Positions 14,016 through 22,590 of a stretch of DNA of 22,630 nt are shown here, one piece after another. The notes beneath the pieces were generated by a model. The model did no database searches and was not told where the DNA came from. It worked only from the letters and a program-made list of their open reading frames with translations. The DNA comes from Kuafuiihalomonas sp964477875 (lineage in GTDB: Bacteria; Myxococcota; Kuafuiibacteriia; Kuafuiibacteriales; Kuafuiibacteriaceae). A program made the position numbers and the translations under genes. The first letter of the stretch is position 1, and every line of letters starts with the position of its first letter. The stretch lies in assembly GCA_964477875.1 (NCBI GenBank), contig CAYZFR010000052.1:1-22630 (forward strand). The letters are read 5' to 3'.

Positions 14016-16124
14016 ATGCGATGGCTGACCCTGGTCCTTTGGACGCCCCTCCTCGCCGCCTGTCCGAAGAACGGCAGCGGAAACGCCGACGCCGGTCAGA
14101 ACGAGTCGGCTCGGGTCGAGAAAGGGAGCCTCGAGCCCCAGCTCGGGGACCTGGGCATGATGAAGGAGCGCGGCACGCTCCGCATCCTGGTGTACGGCCG
14201 CGCGCCGACCCTCCTCCCTCGGACCGGCAACCCGGCTCTGCAGGACGAGGCGATGGCTCGGGCCTTCGCTCGCAAGCTCGAGGTGGAGCCGGTGGTGGTC
14301 GAGGTCGCCGCCCAGGACGAGCTCATCGAAGCCCTGAAGGAGGGGCGGGGCGACCTCATCGCGGCCCAGATGACGGTGACCGCGGCGCGGGCCGAAGAGG
14401 TCACCTTCGCCCGAAGCGGCATGACGGTCCGGGAGATGCTGGTCGGCCCCAAGAAGGCGAAGGAGCCGGCCGAGGTCGAGGCGCTGAAGCAGCTCGAGAT
14501 CCACGTCCGTCCCTCTTCCTCCTACGCCGAGACCCTGAAGTCTCTCGACGTTCCCTTTCAGCCGGCCCCCGAGACCCGCACCACCCCTGACCTCCTGGAG
14601 GACGTGGCCGAAGGCCGCCTGCCGTACACCGTCGCCGACGAGCACATCCTGCAGGCGGTGATGGAGTACCAGTCGGGCCTGAAACCGCTCATGCCGGTGG
14701 CCGAGGGCCGAACCCTGGCCTGGGCCGTGCGCAAGGACGCGCCGCAGCTCGCGGCGGCCGTCAATCGCTTCATTCTGGAGCGGGCCCTCACCGAGCACTC
14801 GCGCACCAGCTACATGGAGGACCTGCCGGCCCTTCGAAAGCGCGGCGTCCTCCGAGTCCTCACCCGCAACAATCCAGTCTCCTACTTCTTATACCGAGGC
14901 CGGGCCTTCGGCTTCGACCACCGCCTGGCCGAGATGCTCGCCGACGACCTCGACCTCCGCCTGCAGATGGTGGTCGCGCCCTCTCGCGACGATCTGATCC
15001 CCTGGCTGCTGGAAGGGCGGGGCGACGTCATCGCGGCCACCCTGACTGCGACCCCGGACCGGACCGAGCGTGTCCGCTTCAGCAAACCCTATCTGTTCAC
15101 CCGCGAGGTCGTGGTTGGCAAAAAGGGCGGCGAGCTTCCCGAGACCCTGGAGGACCTGCAGGGGCGCACTCTCCACGTGCGAGAGTCGTCTTCGTATTTC
15201 GAGACCCTGGAGCGCTTGAAGGCCGGCGAAGTCGACTTTGAGGTCGCCACCGTGGACGAGGACATGGAGACCGAGGCCATCGCCGACGCGGTGGCGGAGG
15301 GGCGCTTCGACCTCACGGTCATGGACAGCTATCTGCTGGAGGTCGAGCTCGCTTTCGGCACCCCGGTCGAGGAGGCCTTCGCGCTGCCGGCGGTGGCGGC
15401 GGTGAAGGAAGGGGAAAACGAGCGGGATGTCCCGATCGCCTTCGCCTCCCGGCCGGACGACGAGGAGCTCGGCAAGGCCCTGGACGGCTTCGTCGATCGG
15501 GTCTACCGGGGCCTCAACTACAACATCGCCAAAAGGCGCTACTTCGAGGACGAGCGTCGCTTCGCCTCGGCCAAGGGCGCCCGGGCCGGCAAGACGGGAC
15601 AGATCTCGCCCTATGACGCGCTGATCAAGAAATTCGCGCAGCGCTACCACCTGGATTGGCGTCTCATGGCGGCCCAGGCCTACGTCGAGAGCGGCTTCGA
15701 TCCCAAGGCCGAGAGCTGGGTCGGCGCTTTGGGCCTGTTCCAGGTGATGCCCAAGACCGGCCGCTCCTTGGGCTTCATCAAGCTGCAGGAGCCGGCGGTC
15801 GGGATCCACGCTGGCATCAAGTACATGGACCGGCTGATAAGCCGCTTCGATCCCGAGATCCCACTGGAGGAGAGGGTCCGGCTCGCGATGGCGGCCTACA
15901 ACGCGGGTCTCGGCCACGTGTACGACGCCCAGCGCCTGGCCGAACGGCTGGGGAAGGACCCGGGCGTCTGGTTCGACAACGTCGAGGACGCGATGCTTCT
16001 GCTGTCGAAGCCGGAGTACGCCCGGAAAGCTCGGCACGGCTACTGCAGAGGCGGCCAGCCGGTCGCCTACGTGCGGCACATTCAGGAGCTGTACGAAGCC
16101 TACACCGAGGTGACCGAGGGTTGA
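14016..16124 (+). CDS. MltF-like lytic transglycosylase lipoprotein with two solute-binding domains
   Basis: This 702-aa lipoprotein has lipobox LAAC (Cys16, followed by Pro, so outer-membrane sorting is expected). Two family 3 solute-binding domains follow in tandem: about 53-255 and 277-505. They share landmarks: EGRGDLIAAQMTVTAARAEEV (109-129) against EGRGDVIAATLTATPDRTERV (333-353), and RPSSSYAETLKSL (165-177) against RESSSYFETLERL (389-401). The second copy is closer to the family consensus (RVRFSKPYLF). The C-terminal soluble lytic transglycosylase domain (about 530-702) has catalytic Glu558 in YVESGFDP, GALGLFQVMP and AYNAG (627-631). It cleaves the glycan strand to anhydro-muropeptides. 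E. coli MltF has only one binding domain, which controls the lytic domain by ligand. The upstream region carries a 10-bp inverted repeat. Confidence 0.92.
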   Translation: MRWLTLVLWTPLLAACPKNGSGNADAGQNESARVEKGSLEPQLGDLGMMKERGTLRILVYGRAPTLLPRTGNPALQDEAMARAFARKLEVEPVVVEVAAQDELIEALKEGRGDLIAAQMTVTAARAEEVTFARSGMTVREMLVGPKKAKEPAEVEALKQLEIHVRPSSSYAETLKSLDVPFQPAPETRTTPDLLEDVAEGRLPYTVADEHILQAVMEYQSGLKPLMPVAEGRTLAWAVRKDAPQLAAAVNRFILERALTEHSRTSYMEDLPALRKRGVLRVLTRNNPVSYFLYRGRAFGFDHRLAEMLADDLDLRLQMVVAPSRDDLIPWLLEGRGDVIAATLTATPDRTERVRFSKPYLFTREVVVGKKGGELPETLEDLQGRTLHVRESSSYFETLERLKAGEVDFEVATVDEDMETEAIADAVAEGRFDLTVMDSYLLEVELAFGTPVEEAFALPAVAAVKEGENERDVPIAFASRPDDEELGKALDGFVDRVYRGLNYNIAKRRYFEDERRFASAKGARAGKTGQISPYDALIKKFAQRYHLDWRLMAAQAYVESGFDPKAESWVGALGLFQVMPKTGRSLGFIKLQEPAVGIHAGIKYMDRLISRFDPEIPLEERVRLAMAAYNAGLGHVYDAQRLAERLGKDPGVWFDNVEDAMLLLSKPEYARKARHGYCRGGQPVAYVRHIQELYEAYTEVTEG

Positions 16125-16148
16125 GCGACCCGCAACGGACCGGAAGGC

Positions 16149-16628
16149 TCAGCCTTTTCCCTGGTTGTGCTCGCAGGTCTTCGGGTCTTTGCAGGTTCCG
16201 TACATCTCCATCCGGTGGTCATGGACTTCGAAGCCGTGGGAGGCGGCGATCTGCTCCTGGAGGGTCTCGAGCTTCTGGTTGTAGAACTCGATGATGCGCC
16301 CGCACGCGGTGCATATGATGTGGTCGTGGTGTTCGTCCTCGGAGTCCGAGGGCTCGTAGCGGGTATGGCCGTCGCCGAAGCGGTGGGGCTCGGCCAGGCC
16401 GCACTCGGTGAGGAGCTTCATGGTGCGGTAGATGGTGGCGAGGCTGACCTGAGGGTCTTCCTTGCGCACCTCATCGAGCAGATCTTCGACCTTGAGGTGC
16501 CCGCCCGCTTTGAAGAAGACTTCGGCAATGAGCTCCCGCTGTCGCGTGAACTTCAGGCCGTTCTTGGCCACGTAGTCCCGCAGCGTCTCCAGGGGATCAG
16601 TGGTCGGCTCTGCGTCGCTCTTAATCAA
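16149..16628 (-). CDS. fur: Fur-family metal-responsive transcriptional regulator
   Basis: The 159-aa DNA-binding repressor of the ferric uptake regulator family has an N-terminal winged helix (about 13-85) with SLATIYRTMKLLTECGL (62-78). A C-terminal dimerisation and metal domain contains HHDH (100-103), CTAC (Cys106, Cys109) and the late pair Cys146 and Cys152. The cysteine pairs form a structural zinc site in the family and HHDH contributes to metal sensing. Iron, peroxide, zinc or manganese response cannot be decided from sequence; the symbol is a family label. TTG 16628 was chosen because it overlaps the upstream amidotransferase stop as TTGA. No obvious Fur box was seen in the window. 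It converges on the transglycosylase gene, with 24 nt between stops. Confidence 0.88.
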   Translation of the reverse strand: MIKSDAEPTTDPLETLRDYVAKNGLKFTRQRELIAEVFFKAGGHLKVEDLLDEVRKEDPQVSLATIYRTMKLLTECGLAEPHRFGDGHTRYEPSDSEDEHHDHIICTACGRIIEFYNQKLETLQEQIAASHGFEVHDHRMEMYGTCKDPKTCEHNQGKG

Positions 16629-17257
16629 CGTCGGGTGAATAGCACATGGGAACGGGTCTGGCAGCGCCCCTCCGCCTCACGAACGAAATTCCCTAGAATT
16701 CGTGGGCCGTGCCGCGAGCCGATGCTCTCGGGGTGAAACTGCAGGCCGTAGATGGCCGCGCCTCGATGGGCGAAGGCCATCAGACACCCGTCCTCGGCCC
16801 AGGCCAAGGGCTCGATGGCGTTCGGCAAGTCGTCTTGCCGTAAAGACCAGGAGTGATAGCGCATGGCCTCGAAGCGCTCGGGCACGCCGGCGAAGAGGGG
16901 ATGCTCGACGCGGCGCACCAAGCTGGTCTTGCCGTGCATGATGCGCTCGGCCCGAACCACATGGGCGCCCAGGGTGCGGCCCAGGAGCTGGTGTCCGAGG
17001 CACACGCCGAGCAAGGGCAGACGGCCTGCGAAGCGCGCGATCACCTCAGGCGAACGGGCGACGTCTCGGCTCGTCCACGGGTTTCCGGGTCCGGGCGAGA
17101 GGACGATGGCGGCGGGTAAATCTCGCTCGATGCGCTCCACGTCGACCTGGTCGTTGGTCACGACCTCCACCTCGGCCCCCTGGACCGCCAGCGCCTGGGC
17201 GAGGTTGAAGGTAAAGGAGTCGTAGTTGTCGACCAGCAGGACCCTTGTCCCCGGCAT
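16625..17257 (-). CDS. trpG: Anthranilate/aminodeoxychorismate synthase glutamine amidotransferase
   Basis: The 210-aa class I glutamine amidotransferase releases ammonia from glutamine for chorismate-using synthases in tryptophan (with TrpE) or folate (with PabB) biosynthesis. Hallmarks are VDNYDSFTFNL (9-19), LSPGPGNP (53-60), nucleophile Cys86 in GVCLGHQ, and His175 and Glu177 in FHPES. Its partner is not encoded here, and a lone copy may serve both pathways, so TrpG versus PabA is undecided. The C-terminal EAEGRCQTRSHVLFTRR is an extra tail. The stop overlaps the Fur-family TTG as TTGA, so the two are probably translated together. Its ATG is only 23 nt from the divergent dtd start. Confidence 0.92.
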   Translation of the reverse strand: MPGTRVLLVDNYDSFTFNLAQALAVQGAEVEVVTNDQVDVERIERDLPAAIVLSPGPGNPWTSRDVARSPEVIARFAGRLPLLGVCLGHQLLGRTLGAHVVRAERIMHGKTSLVRRVEHPLFAGVPERFEAMRYHSWSLRQDDLPNAIEPLAWAEDGCLMAFAHRGAAIYGLQFHPESIGSRHGPRILGNFVREAEGRCQTRSHVLFTRR

Positions 17258-17280
17258 GCGAGGCCCGTAGCAGGAATCGA

Positions 17281-17715
17281 GTGCGGGTGCTGCTGCAAAG
17301 GGTCTTGGAGGCCAAGGTCGAGGTGGAGGGCGAAAGCGTGGGCGCGATCGGTCACGGATTGCTCCTCTTGGTGGGCATCGGACCCGACGACGACGAGGCG
17401 GCGCTGGCTTGGATGGCCCGCAAATGTGCCGCTCTGCGCGTGTTTTCCGACGCCGGCGGGAAGATGGACGCGTCGGTGGTCGACGTGGGCGGCAGCTGCC
17501 TCGCCGTCAGCCAGTTCACGCTGTATGGCGACGTCAAGAAGGGCAACCGCCCCAGCTTCATCGGCGCCGCCGAACCCGAAGACGCTACCCGCCTCTTCGA
17601 CCGCTTCTGTGAACTCTTGTCCGCCCACGTCCCGGTCCAGACCGGCCGCTTCGGCGCCGACATGCAGGTCAGCCTGACCAACGACGGCCCCGTCACCATC
17701 TGGCTCGAGCGCTGA
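17281..17715 (+). CDS. dtd: D-aminoacyl-tRNA deacylase
   Basis: The 144-aa enzyme hydrolyses D-aminoacyl-tRNAs (and glycyl-tRNA(Ala)), a proofreading step in translation; it acts as a cytoplasmic dimer. Family motifs are SQFTL (77-81) and the Gly-cisPro motif region NDGPVT (134-139). Length is that of the family. GTG 17281 gives the classic N-terminus MRVLLQRV and has AGGA about 6 nt upstream. An in-frame start at 17245 would add 12 residues and overlap the divergent amidotransferase gene, so it is rejected. Only 23 nt separate the two divergent starts, so their promoters must overlap one another or lie within the genes. Confidence 0.95.
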   Translation: MRVLLQRVLEAKVEVEGESVGAIGHGLLLLVGIGPDDDEAALAWMARKCAALRVFSDAGGKMDASVVDVGGSCLAVSQFTLYGDVKKGNRPSFIGAAEPEDATRLFDRFCELLSAHVPVQTGRFGADMQVSLTNDGPVTIWLER

Positions 17716-17742
17716 GTCCGTCTGCTTCTTCGGCACCCCCCT

Positions 17743-17931
17743 GGGACTACTTGCTCACCTGCTCCCTGCTGCGGCTTCCGACGCGCAGCCTTCGGCGGCC
17801 CGTCGGCGCGACCGTGCGCCCTCCGGGGCCTCACGTACATCGCGTACGCCTCCGCGCCCTCCGGTCCGGCCGTCGCGCAGCTCTCCACGCCTCGAGGACC
17901 TCGCTACGGGACCAGGTGAGCACCGAGTCCC
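17743..17931. repeat. 189-nt rod-like imperfect palindrome (possible structured RNA or small repeat element)
   Basis: This lies in the 240-bp gap after dtd. Outer arms 17743-17766 and 17908-17931 are 24 nt each and complementary at 20 of 24 positions with no gap, including the 9-nt block GCTCACCTG/CAGGTGAGC. Inside, GCGCGAC (17806-17812) pairs with GTCGCGC (17872-17878). CCGGGG (17823-17828) pairs with CTCCGG (17859-17864). The apex CGTAC (17834-17838) pairs with GTACG (17844-17848) around a 5-nt loop. All pairs nest, giving one long rod with internal bulges. There is no T-run. A small RNA, a REP/MITE-type element or an mRNA-processing site are all possible. Confidence 0.5.
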
Positions 17932-17955
17932 TGATCTGTCGTCTTCTCGGAACCC

Positions 17956-19143
17956 ATGCTAGCCTCTAAGGCGGTGGCATCTGGAAACGATGGCGGCAAG
18001 CGTCAGCCGCCCAGCGATGACCGGACTCTCCTCGACCCCTTGAGCAACGAGGAGCTGGAGGCGTTGCGGGAAGCCCGGCAGCGCATGCAGGCCAAGCGCA
18101 AGCAGCAGGAGGGCGGCAGCTCGGCCATCAAGCACCAGATCGTGATCGGGCCTGCGGCGTCGGAAGAGGACGGCGACGCGCCCACCCGGGCCATGCCGTC
18201 CCTGCCGTCCTTTGATGGCGAGGTCACCCTCGACAAGCTCAACTTCAAGTCGGCCTCCAAGCCGCCAGCCGGCGCAAAGTCCGAAGATACCCAGCCCGGC
18301 GCGAAGGTGCCGAATCGGCCGTCGGACGACGAACGGCCTTCCTCCGGGGCCAAGCCGCCGCCGCGTCAGCCGCCGAGTCGACCCGTCTCCGAACGACGGC
18401 GTTCCCCGAGCGCCGACTCGACCCAGCCCGGCGTCGACCCGAGACGTGACACCAACCAGGGGCGTGCCGCCGCCCCTCCGAGCGGCAAAGCCGGACCGAC
18501 GGGCTTCGGCGAGAACACGATGATGTGGATGCAGCCGGCCAAGGCTCCGGTCGGCGCCACCTCGACCGCCCCGACCGGCGCGACCTTTCCGCTCCCTTCG
18601 CCCGAGAAGAAAGGCGTCGCATGGGCTCAGCGAATCGGCGTCTTGCTCGTCTTGCTCGCCATGGCCGGTGCAGCGACCTTCCTCCTCTGGCCGCTGCCGA
18701 AGGGCAGCCTGGAGCTGTACACGGATCCGCCCGGCGCCCGCCTGTACATCGACGGCGCGGCTCGAGAGGAGCCGACGCCAGTCAAGTTGACGCTGGGGGC
18801 GGGCACCCATCAGCTCCGACTGGAGAAGGAAGGCTACGAGTCGGCGACGGTGTCGGTGGAAGTAGCCGCGGACCAGGAGGCCCGAGAGGACGTCGACCTC
18901 GTCCCCCTCAGCCAACCGGGTCTGAAGACGGTGGGGGTTCGCATCGAGCCAGTGAAGGCCAATGTCACATTCGACGACACCGAACACTCCCGCGTACGTT
19001 CGATTCAGATGCCGAACGTCGACCCAAACCGGGAACATGTGATTCGCGTGGAAGCGCCCGGCTTTCTCAAGACTGAACAGCGCATCGCCGCCGGTCAGCT
19101 CCAAAAGACCTACAGCTTCACACTCGAACCCGACGAAGAATAG
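17956..19143 (+). CDS. PEGA-domain membrane protein with disordered cytoplasmic N-terminus
   Basis: The 395-aa product has three parts. Residues 1-220 are charged and Pro/Ser-rich, with a short acidic/basic helix at 31-52 (NEELEALREARQRMQAKRKQ) and little order after. One membrane segment lies at 227-247. A PEGA domain follows (about 251-316: GSLELYTDPPGARLYIDG, then HQLRLEKEGY) and a second, weaker PEGA-like unit at about 325-394 (ANVTFDD, HVIRVEAPGFLKTEQ). PEGA domains are short beta domains of surface and wall-associated proteins; in myxobacteria they also occur at the ends of Ser/Thr kinases. The basic flank before the membrane segment suggests the N-terminus is inside and PEGA outside. 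ATG 17956 is used; GTG 17974 is possible. The beta-helix gene continues in the same frame after the TAG. Confidence 0.8.
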   Translation: MLASKAVASGNDGGKRQPPSDDRTLLDPLSNEELEALREARQRMQAKRKQQEGGSSAIKHQIVIGPAASEEDGDAPTRAMPSLPSFDGEVTLDKLNFKSASKPPAGAKSEDTQPGAKVPNRPSDDERPSSGAKPPPRQPPSRPVSERRRSPSADSTQPGVDPRRDTNQGRAAAPPSGKAGPTGFGENTMMWMQPAKAPVGATSTAPTGATFPLPSPEKKGVAWAQRIGVLLVLLAMAGAATFLLWPLPKGSLELYTDPPGARLYIDGAAREEPTPVKLTLGAGTHQLRLEKEGYESATVSVEVAADQEAREDVDLVPLSQPGLKTVGVRIEPVKANVTFDDTEHSRVRSIQMPNVDPNREHVIRVEAPGFLKTEQRIAAGQLQKTYSFTLEPDEE

Positions 19144-19151
19144 GGCCCCGC

Positions 19152-19177
19152 TTCCATCCTTCGGCCGGGGGATGGAG
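19152..19177 (+). terminator. Strong hairpin 8 nt after the PEGA stop codon
   Basis: Bases 19152-19162 pair with 19167-19177 around loop GGCC: 11 pairs including TCCATCC/GGATGGA perfectly and three G-U pairs. There is no following T-run, so it is not a standard intrinsic terminator. It could reduce transcription into the next gene, stabilise the mRNA end, or influence events at the TAG. Confidence 0.4.
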
Positions 19178-19191
19178 CTCCCGTCGAGTTC

Positions 19192-19995
19192 GTGTCACTT
19201 TCCTGCGCCGTGGACTCGGGTGCGGCGCTGCCATCGATCCGCTACCCCGACGCCTCGGGGCGGGCGCTCCAAGACGTGATCGACGCGGCGCCGGAGGGGG
19301 CGGTAGTCGAACTCGCGCCGGGTCGCTTCGAGGGGCCGATCGTGCTTCGTCGCCCCATGACATTGAAGGGCGCCGGGGAGCTCAGCCGCGTAGTTGGAGG
19401 GGGCCGGTCTCGTCCCGTGATCGAGATCGACGCCAGCGCTGCGCGCCTGGTGTTCGTGGAGTCGGTGGCCATCGGTCACGGTGCCGCCGACCGAGGGGGC
19501 GGCATTCGCGTCCTCAGGGGGCGGGTTCGTCTGTACAACGTCCACGGCAACGCCTGCGAAGCCGAGGAGGAGGGGGGCTTTCTGTGGGTTGGCGGCGGTG
19601 AGGTCGAAGCCTCGGTCCTGCGCATCGACGCCTGCCGCGCCAACCGTGGCGGCGGGATCTACGTCGAGGGCAGCCAGCACTTCGTCCTGCGAGACGCCGA
19701 GCTCAGAGACTGCGAGGCGGTCGCGGGCGGGGGCCTCTTCATCGCGGGCGGTCGCCCCCGGCTGAGCCGGGTGCGCTTCAGCCGAACCCGGGCCACGGCG
19801 CCGGGAGGTGGTCAAGCGGTCCGCCAGGAAGGCGGCCTCCTCCACATGGAGCGCGTCCTCTTCGAGGACCCGCCGATCGGGCAGCCTTTCGTGAGCACTC
19901 GGGGGGCCCAGGCCATCTTCAGCTACTGCGACATGCCCGGCGACGTCCGAAACAACGAGGGCGTACAGGACGACGGCGGCAACCGCTGGCGCTGA
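19192..19995 (+). CDS. Right-handed beta-helix repeat protein
   Basis: The 267-aa protein is predicted to form a parallel beta-helix. The N-terminal part (about 26-70, ALQDVIDAAPEGAVVELAPG, then RPMTLKGAG) is the usual cap and first coil of NosD/DUF1565-like proteins. A glycine motif GGG-hydrophobic-x-hydrophobic then recurs at 102, 128, 153, 179 and 205, a period of 25-26 residues. Such folds bind or cleave polysaccharides, but no catalytic residues are recognised. There is no signal peptide from this GTG start and no good Shine-Dalgarno. The frame is continuous back to the TAG of the PEGA gene with no ATG or TTG between, so the true start is uncertain (GTG 19192 or 19210). The stop is 4 nt before the next gene. 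Confidence 0.65.
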   Translation: MSLSCAVDSGAALPSIRYPDASGRALQDVIDAAPEGAVVELAPGRFEGPIVLRRPMTLKGAGELSRVVGGGRSRPVIEIDASAARLVFVESVAIGHGAADRGGGIRVLRGRVRLYNVHGNACEAEEEGGFLWVGGGEVEASVLRIDACRANRGGGIYVEGSQHFVLRDAELRDCEAVAGGGLFIAGGRPRLSRVRFSRTRATAPGGGQAVRQEGGLLHMERVLFEDPPIGQPFVSTRGAQAIFSYCDMPGDVRNNEGVQDDGGNRWR

Positions 19996-19999
19996 AGCG

Positions 20000-22590
20000 A
20001 TGCGGGACATCACCCTCGACTCGGTCGCGACCGACGCACAGAAGCGCTTCGGCACATTCTTGGGCGTATTCACGCCCTCCATCCTCACCATCCTCGGCGT
20101 CATCATGTACCAGCGCCTCGGCTGGGTGGTGGGCCAGGTCGGCTACCTGGGCGCGATCGGGGTCGTGGTCCTGGCCCACGTCATCTCGGTGACGACCGGC
20201 CTCAGCGTGGCGTCCATCGCGACCAACCACACCGTCCGCACCGGCGGCAATTACTACATCATCAGCCGCTCGCTCGGGCTCTCGGTCGGCGGCGCCATCG
20301 GGCTCGCGCTCTACGCCGCCCTCGCGCTCGGAGTCTCGCTGTATCTGATCGGCTTCGCCGAGGCCTTCATCGCGGCCACCGGCTACTCGCCCACCCAGGA
20401 CCCGGCCAACGACATCCGGCTCATCGGCTCGGTCGCCTGCCTGTTCCTGGCCGTCCTCACCCTGTGGTCGACCGAGATTGCGGTGAGGTCGCAGCTGTTC
20501 GTGCTGGTGGCGATCGCGGTCTCGCTGGTCGCGATCTTCTTTGGGAGCGGGGTCCCGGCGGAAGCGGCCGCCACCGCCCCCGAGGTCCCGGTGGTGCCCT
20601 TCGCGGCCGTGTTCGCGGTGTTCTTTCCTGCCGTCACCGGTTTCACGGCCGGCGTCGGGATGTCCGGCGACCTTCGGGACCCAAAGCGCGCCATCCCCCT
20701 CGGGACCATGGCCGCCATCGGCACCGGGCTCGTGATCTATCTGGCCCTCGTGTGGCTGCTCGCGAGCCGGGTCCCGGCCGAGGTTCTGCGCGCCGACTAC
20801 AACGTGCTTCGGCGCATGGCCATCGACCCCCGTTTCGTGACGGTAGGGGTCTTTGCGGCCACGCTGAGCAGCGCCCTCGGGAGCATGCTCGGCGCGCCCC
20901 GCACGCTTCAGGCGCTGGCCCTGGATGGGATCGTTCCCGAGTTCTTGGGCCGAGGAAAGGACGAACCTCGGGTCGCGCTGCTCGCTACCTTGTTGATCGC
21001 AGAGGGCGGCATCCTTTTGGCCCAGCTCGACGTGGTCGGCGCGATCATCTCGATGTTCTTTCTGACCTGTTACGGCTTTTTGTGTCTGGCTTGCGGTTTG
21101 GAGCGCTGGGCAAGCCCCGACTTTCGGCCCCAGTTTCGCGTCCCGGTGTGGGTCAGCCTCGGCGGCGCCTTGGCCTGCTTTTTGGTCATGTTCCAGATCG
21201 ATGCCCTCGCCATGTTCGCCGCCATCGCGGTGATGACCGCCATGTACGCCGGCCTGAAGCGACGCCAGTTGGTCCTCGGCACCGGCGACACCTGGGGCGG
21301 GGTGTGGTCGGCGGTGATCCGGGCCAGCCTCATGCGCCTGCAGTCTTCGGCCAGCAAGACGGCCCAGCGGAACTGGCGACCGAACATGCTGGTCGTCGGG
21401 CGCAGTCGGGCCCAGAACCCGCTCCTCGACTTCGGTCGGGGCCTCGTCGGTGACCGGGGCTTGCTGACCCACGTCCACCTCGTCGAGGGCGAGCCGCCTC
21501 GACCTCGGCCCGACACCGTACTGGAGAAGGCGTATCCCGGGATCTTCGCCCGCATCCAGGGCTGCGAAGACGTCTACGACGCGATCCCCCAGATGGCGGC
21601 CCACTTCGGCCTCGCCGGGATGGAGACCAACACCGTCCTCCTCGGCTGGCCGCGGGAGGCGGCCCAGCGGCGTCGCTACGGCGAAATGATCGATCGCCTG
21701 CTCGAGCTCGACTTGAGCGTGCTGATGCTGCGCCACGACGAGACCCGGGGCTTTGGGCGCCGGGAGCGCATCGACGTGTGGTGGGACGGGGAGGCGTCGA
21801 CGGGGCCTTTGATGCTGACCCTCGCCCACATGGTCACCAGTGCCTCCCGCTGGAAGCATGCCAAGGTTCGCGTCCTGGTCAACGGCCGCGCCGGCCAGGA
21901 CGACGAGCGGGCCAAGCGAGCTCTGGAAGGGATCATTCAAGAGGCACGGGTGCGGGCAGAGGGCGTCATCTTGCCGCCCGTCTTCGACGACGAGGCGCTG
22001 GCCTCTCGGATCCGGACTGAATCCGCCCGGGCCGACCTGCTGATCATTCACGCCTTGGAGGCAGGGCCGAACAGCGGCTTCGTCCCAACCAACGACGGCT
22101 TCATGCGCTCGCTGGGCACCACCTTGCTCGTCCGGCCGTCGACCTTCTTCTCCCAGAAGGCCCGAGTCTTCGACCCCGGCACCATCGACCTGGGGCGAGT
22201 GGACGAAAAGCTCAGCGTTCCCACGCCCGTCCCTGCCCTCGTCGAGCCGCTGCAGCGCCTGGAGCAGGATCTCTCGGAGCTGACGGAGCGCTTTCATCTG
22301 GCCGCCGACCAGCCCTCGGCGGAGGAGGAGGAGGCGCTCCTGGAGGACGTTGTGCAGGCGGTGGACGAGATCCGACAGCTCGAGCGCCGCATCGAGCGCC
22401 GCGGAAATCGGCGGGCCGCGGCCCGGGCCCTGGTGGAGTGGGCCCGCTCTCGCTTCATCGCTGCCGTCGCCGACCGGGCCCGGACCCCCTTTGGGGCTCG
22501 GGGCTCGCCGACGCTCCGGGACACCGGGGCCTGGGAGAAGCGGCTTCAGCAGGCCACCCAGCGCCTGCAGGAGGACCTCGTCAGCTGCGT
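20000..22590 (+). CDS. SLC12-type cation-chloride cotransporter-like permease, 3' end missing
   Basis: At least 863 residues are visible. The N-terminal half is an APC-superfamily permease with about 12 membrane segments. Its motifs are those of the cation-chloride cotransporter (NKCC/KCC, SLC12) family rather than of amino-acid permeases: GVIMYQRLGWVVGQVG near 33-48, TGLSVASIATNHTVRTGGNYY near 67-87, and FFPAVTGF followed by GMSGDLRDPKRAIPLGT near 210-235. A long soluble C-terminal region starts near 430 and includes NWRPNMLVVG (about 457-466), the conserved entry to the SLC12 tail, and later Glu/Arg-rich helices. Electroneutral movement of Cl- with Na+ or K+ is the family role; ions here are unknown. 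The contig ends within the gene. The apparent C-terminal VDRKSVV and TAG (22610-22612) come from adapter sequence. It begins 4 nt after the beta-helix stop. Confidence 0.85.

Noticed and set aside
14889..16079. 396-codon frame antisense to the lytic transglycosylase gene
   Set aside because: Shadow frame; the + strand has catalytic motifs, a lipobox and a good ribosome site.
16125..16148. Intrinsic terminator between the transglycosylase and fur-type genes (AAGGCTcAGCCTT near 16144)
   Set aside because: The arms leave a 1-nt loop, which cannot fold as drawn, and the T-run is only four bases.
17743..17931. 6S RNA, SRP RNA or RNase P RNA identity for the long palindrome
   Set aside because: Length is near that of 6S RNA, but the centre is paired rather than an open bubble and no conserved sequence of these RNAs could be matched. 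Left as an unnamed structure.
19919..22297. 792-codon open frame antisense to the cotransporter-like gene
   Set aside because: Arg/Asp/Gly/His-rich low-complexity translation with no hydrophobic core; shadow of a gene with clear family motifs.
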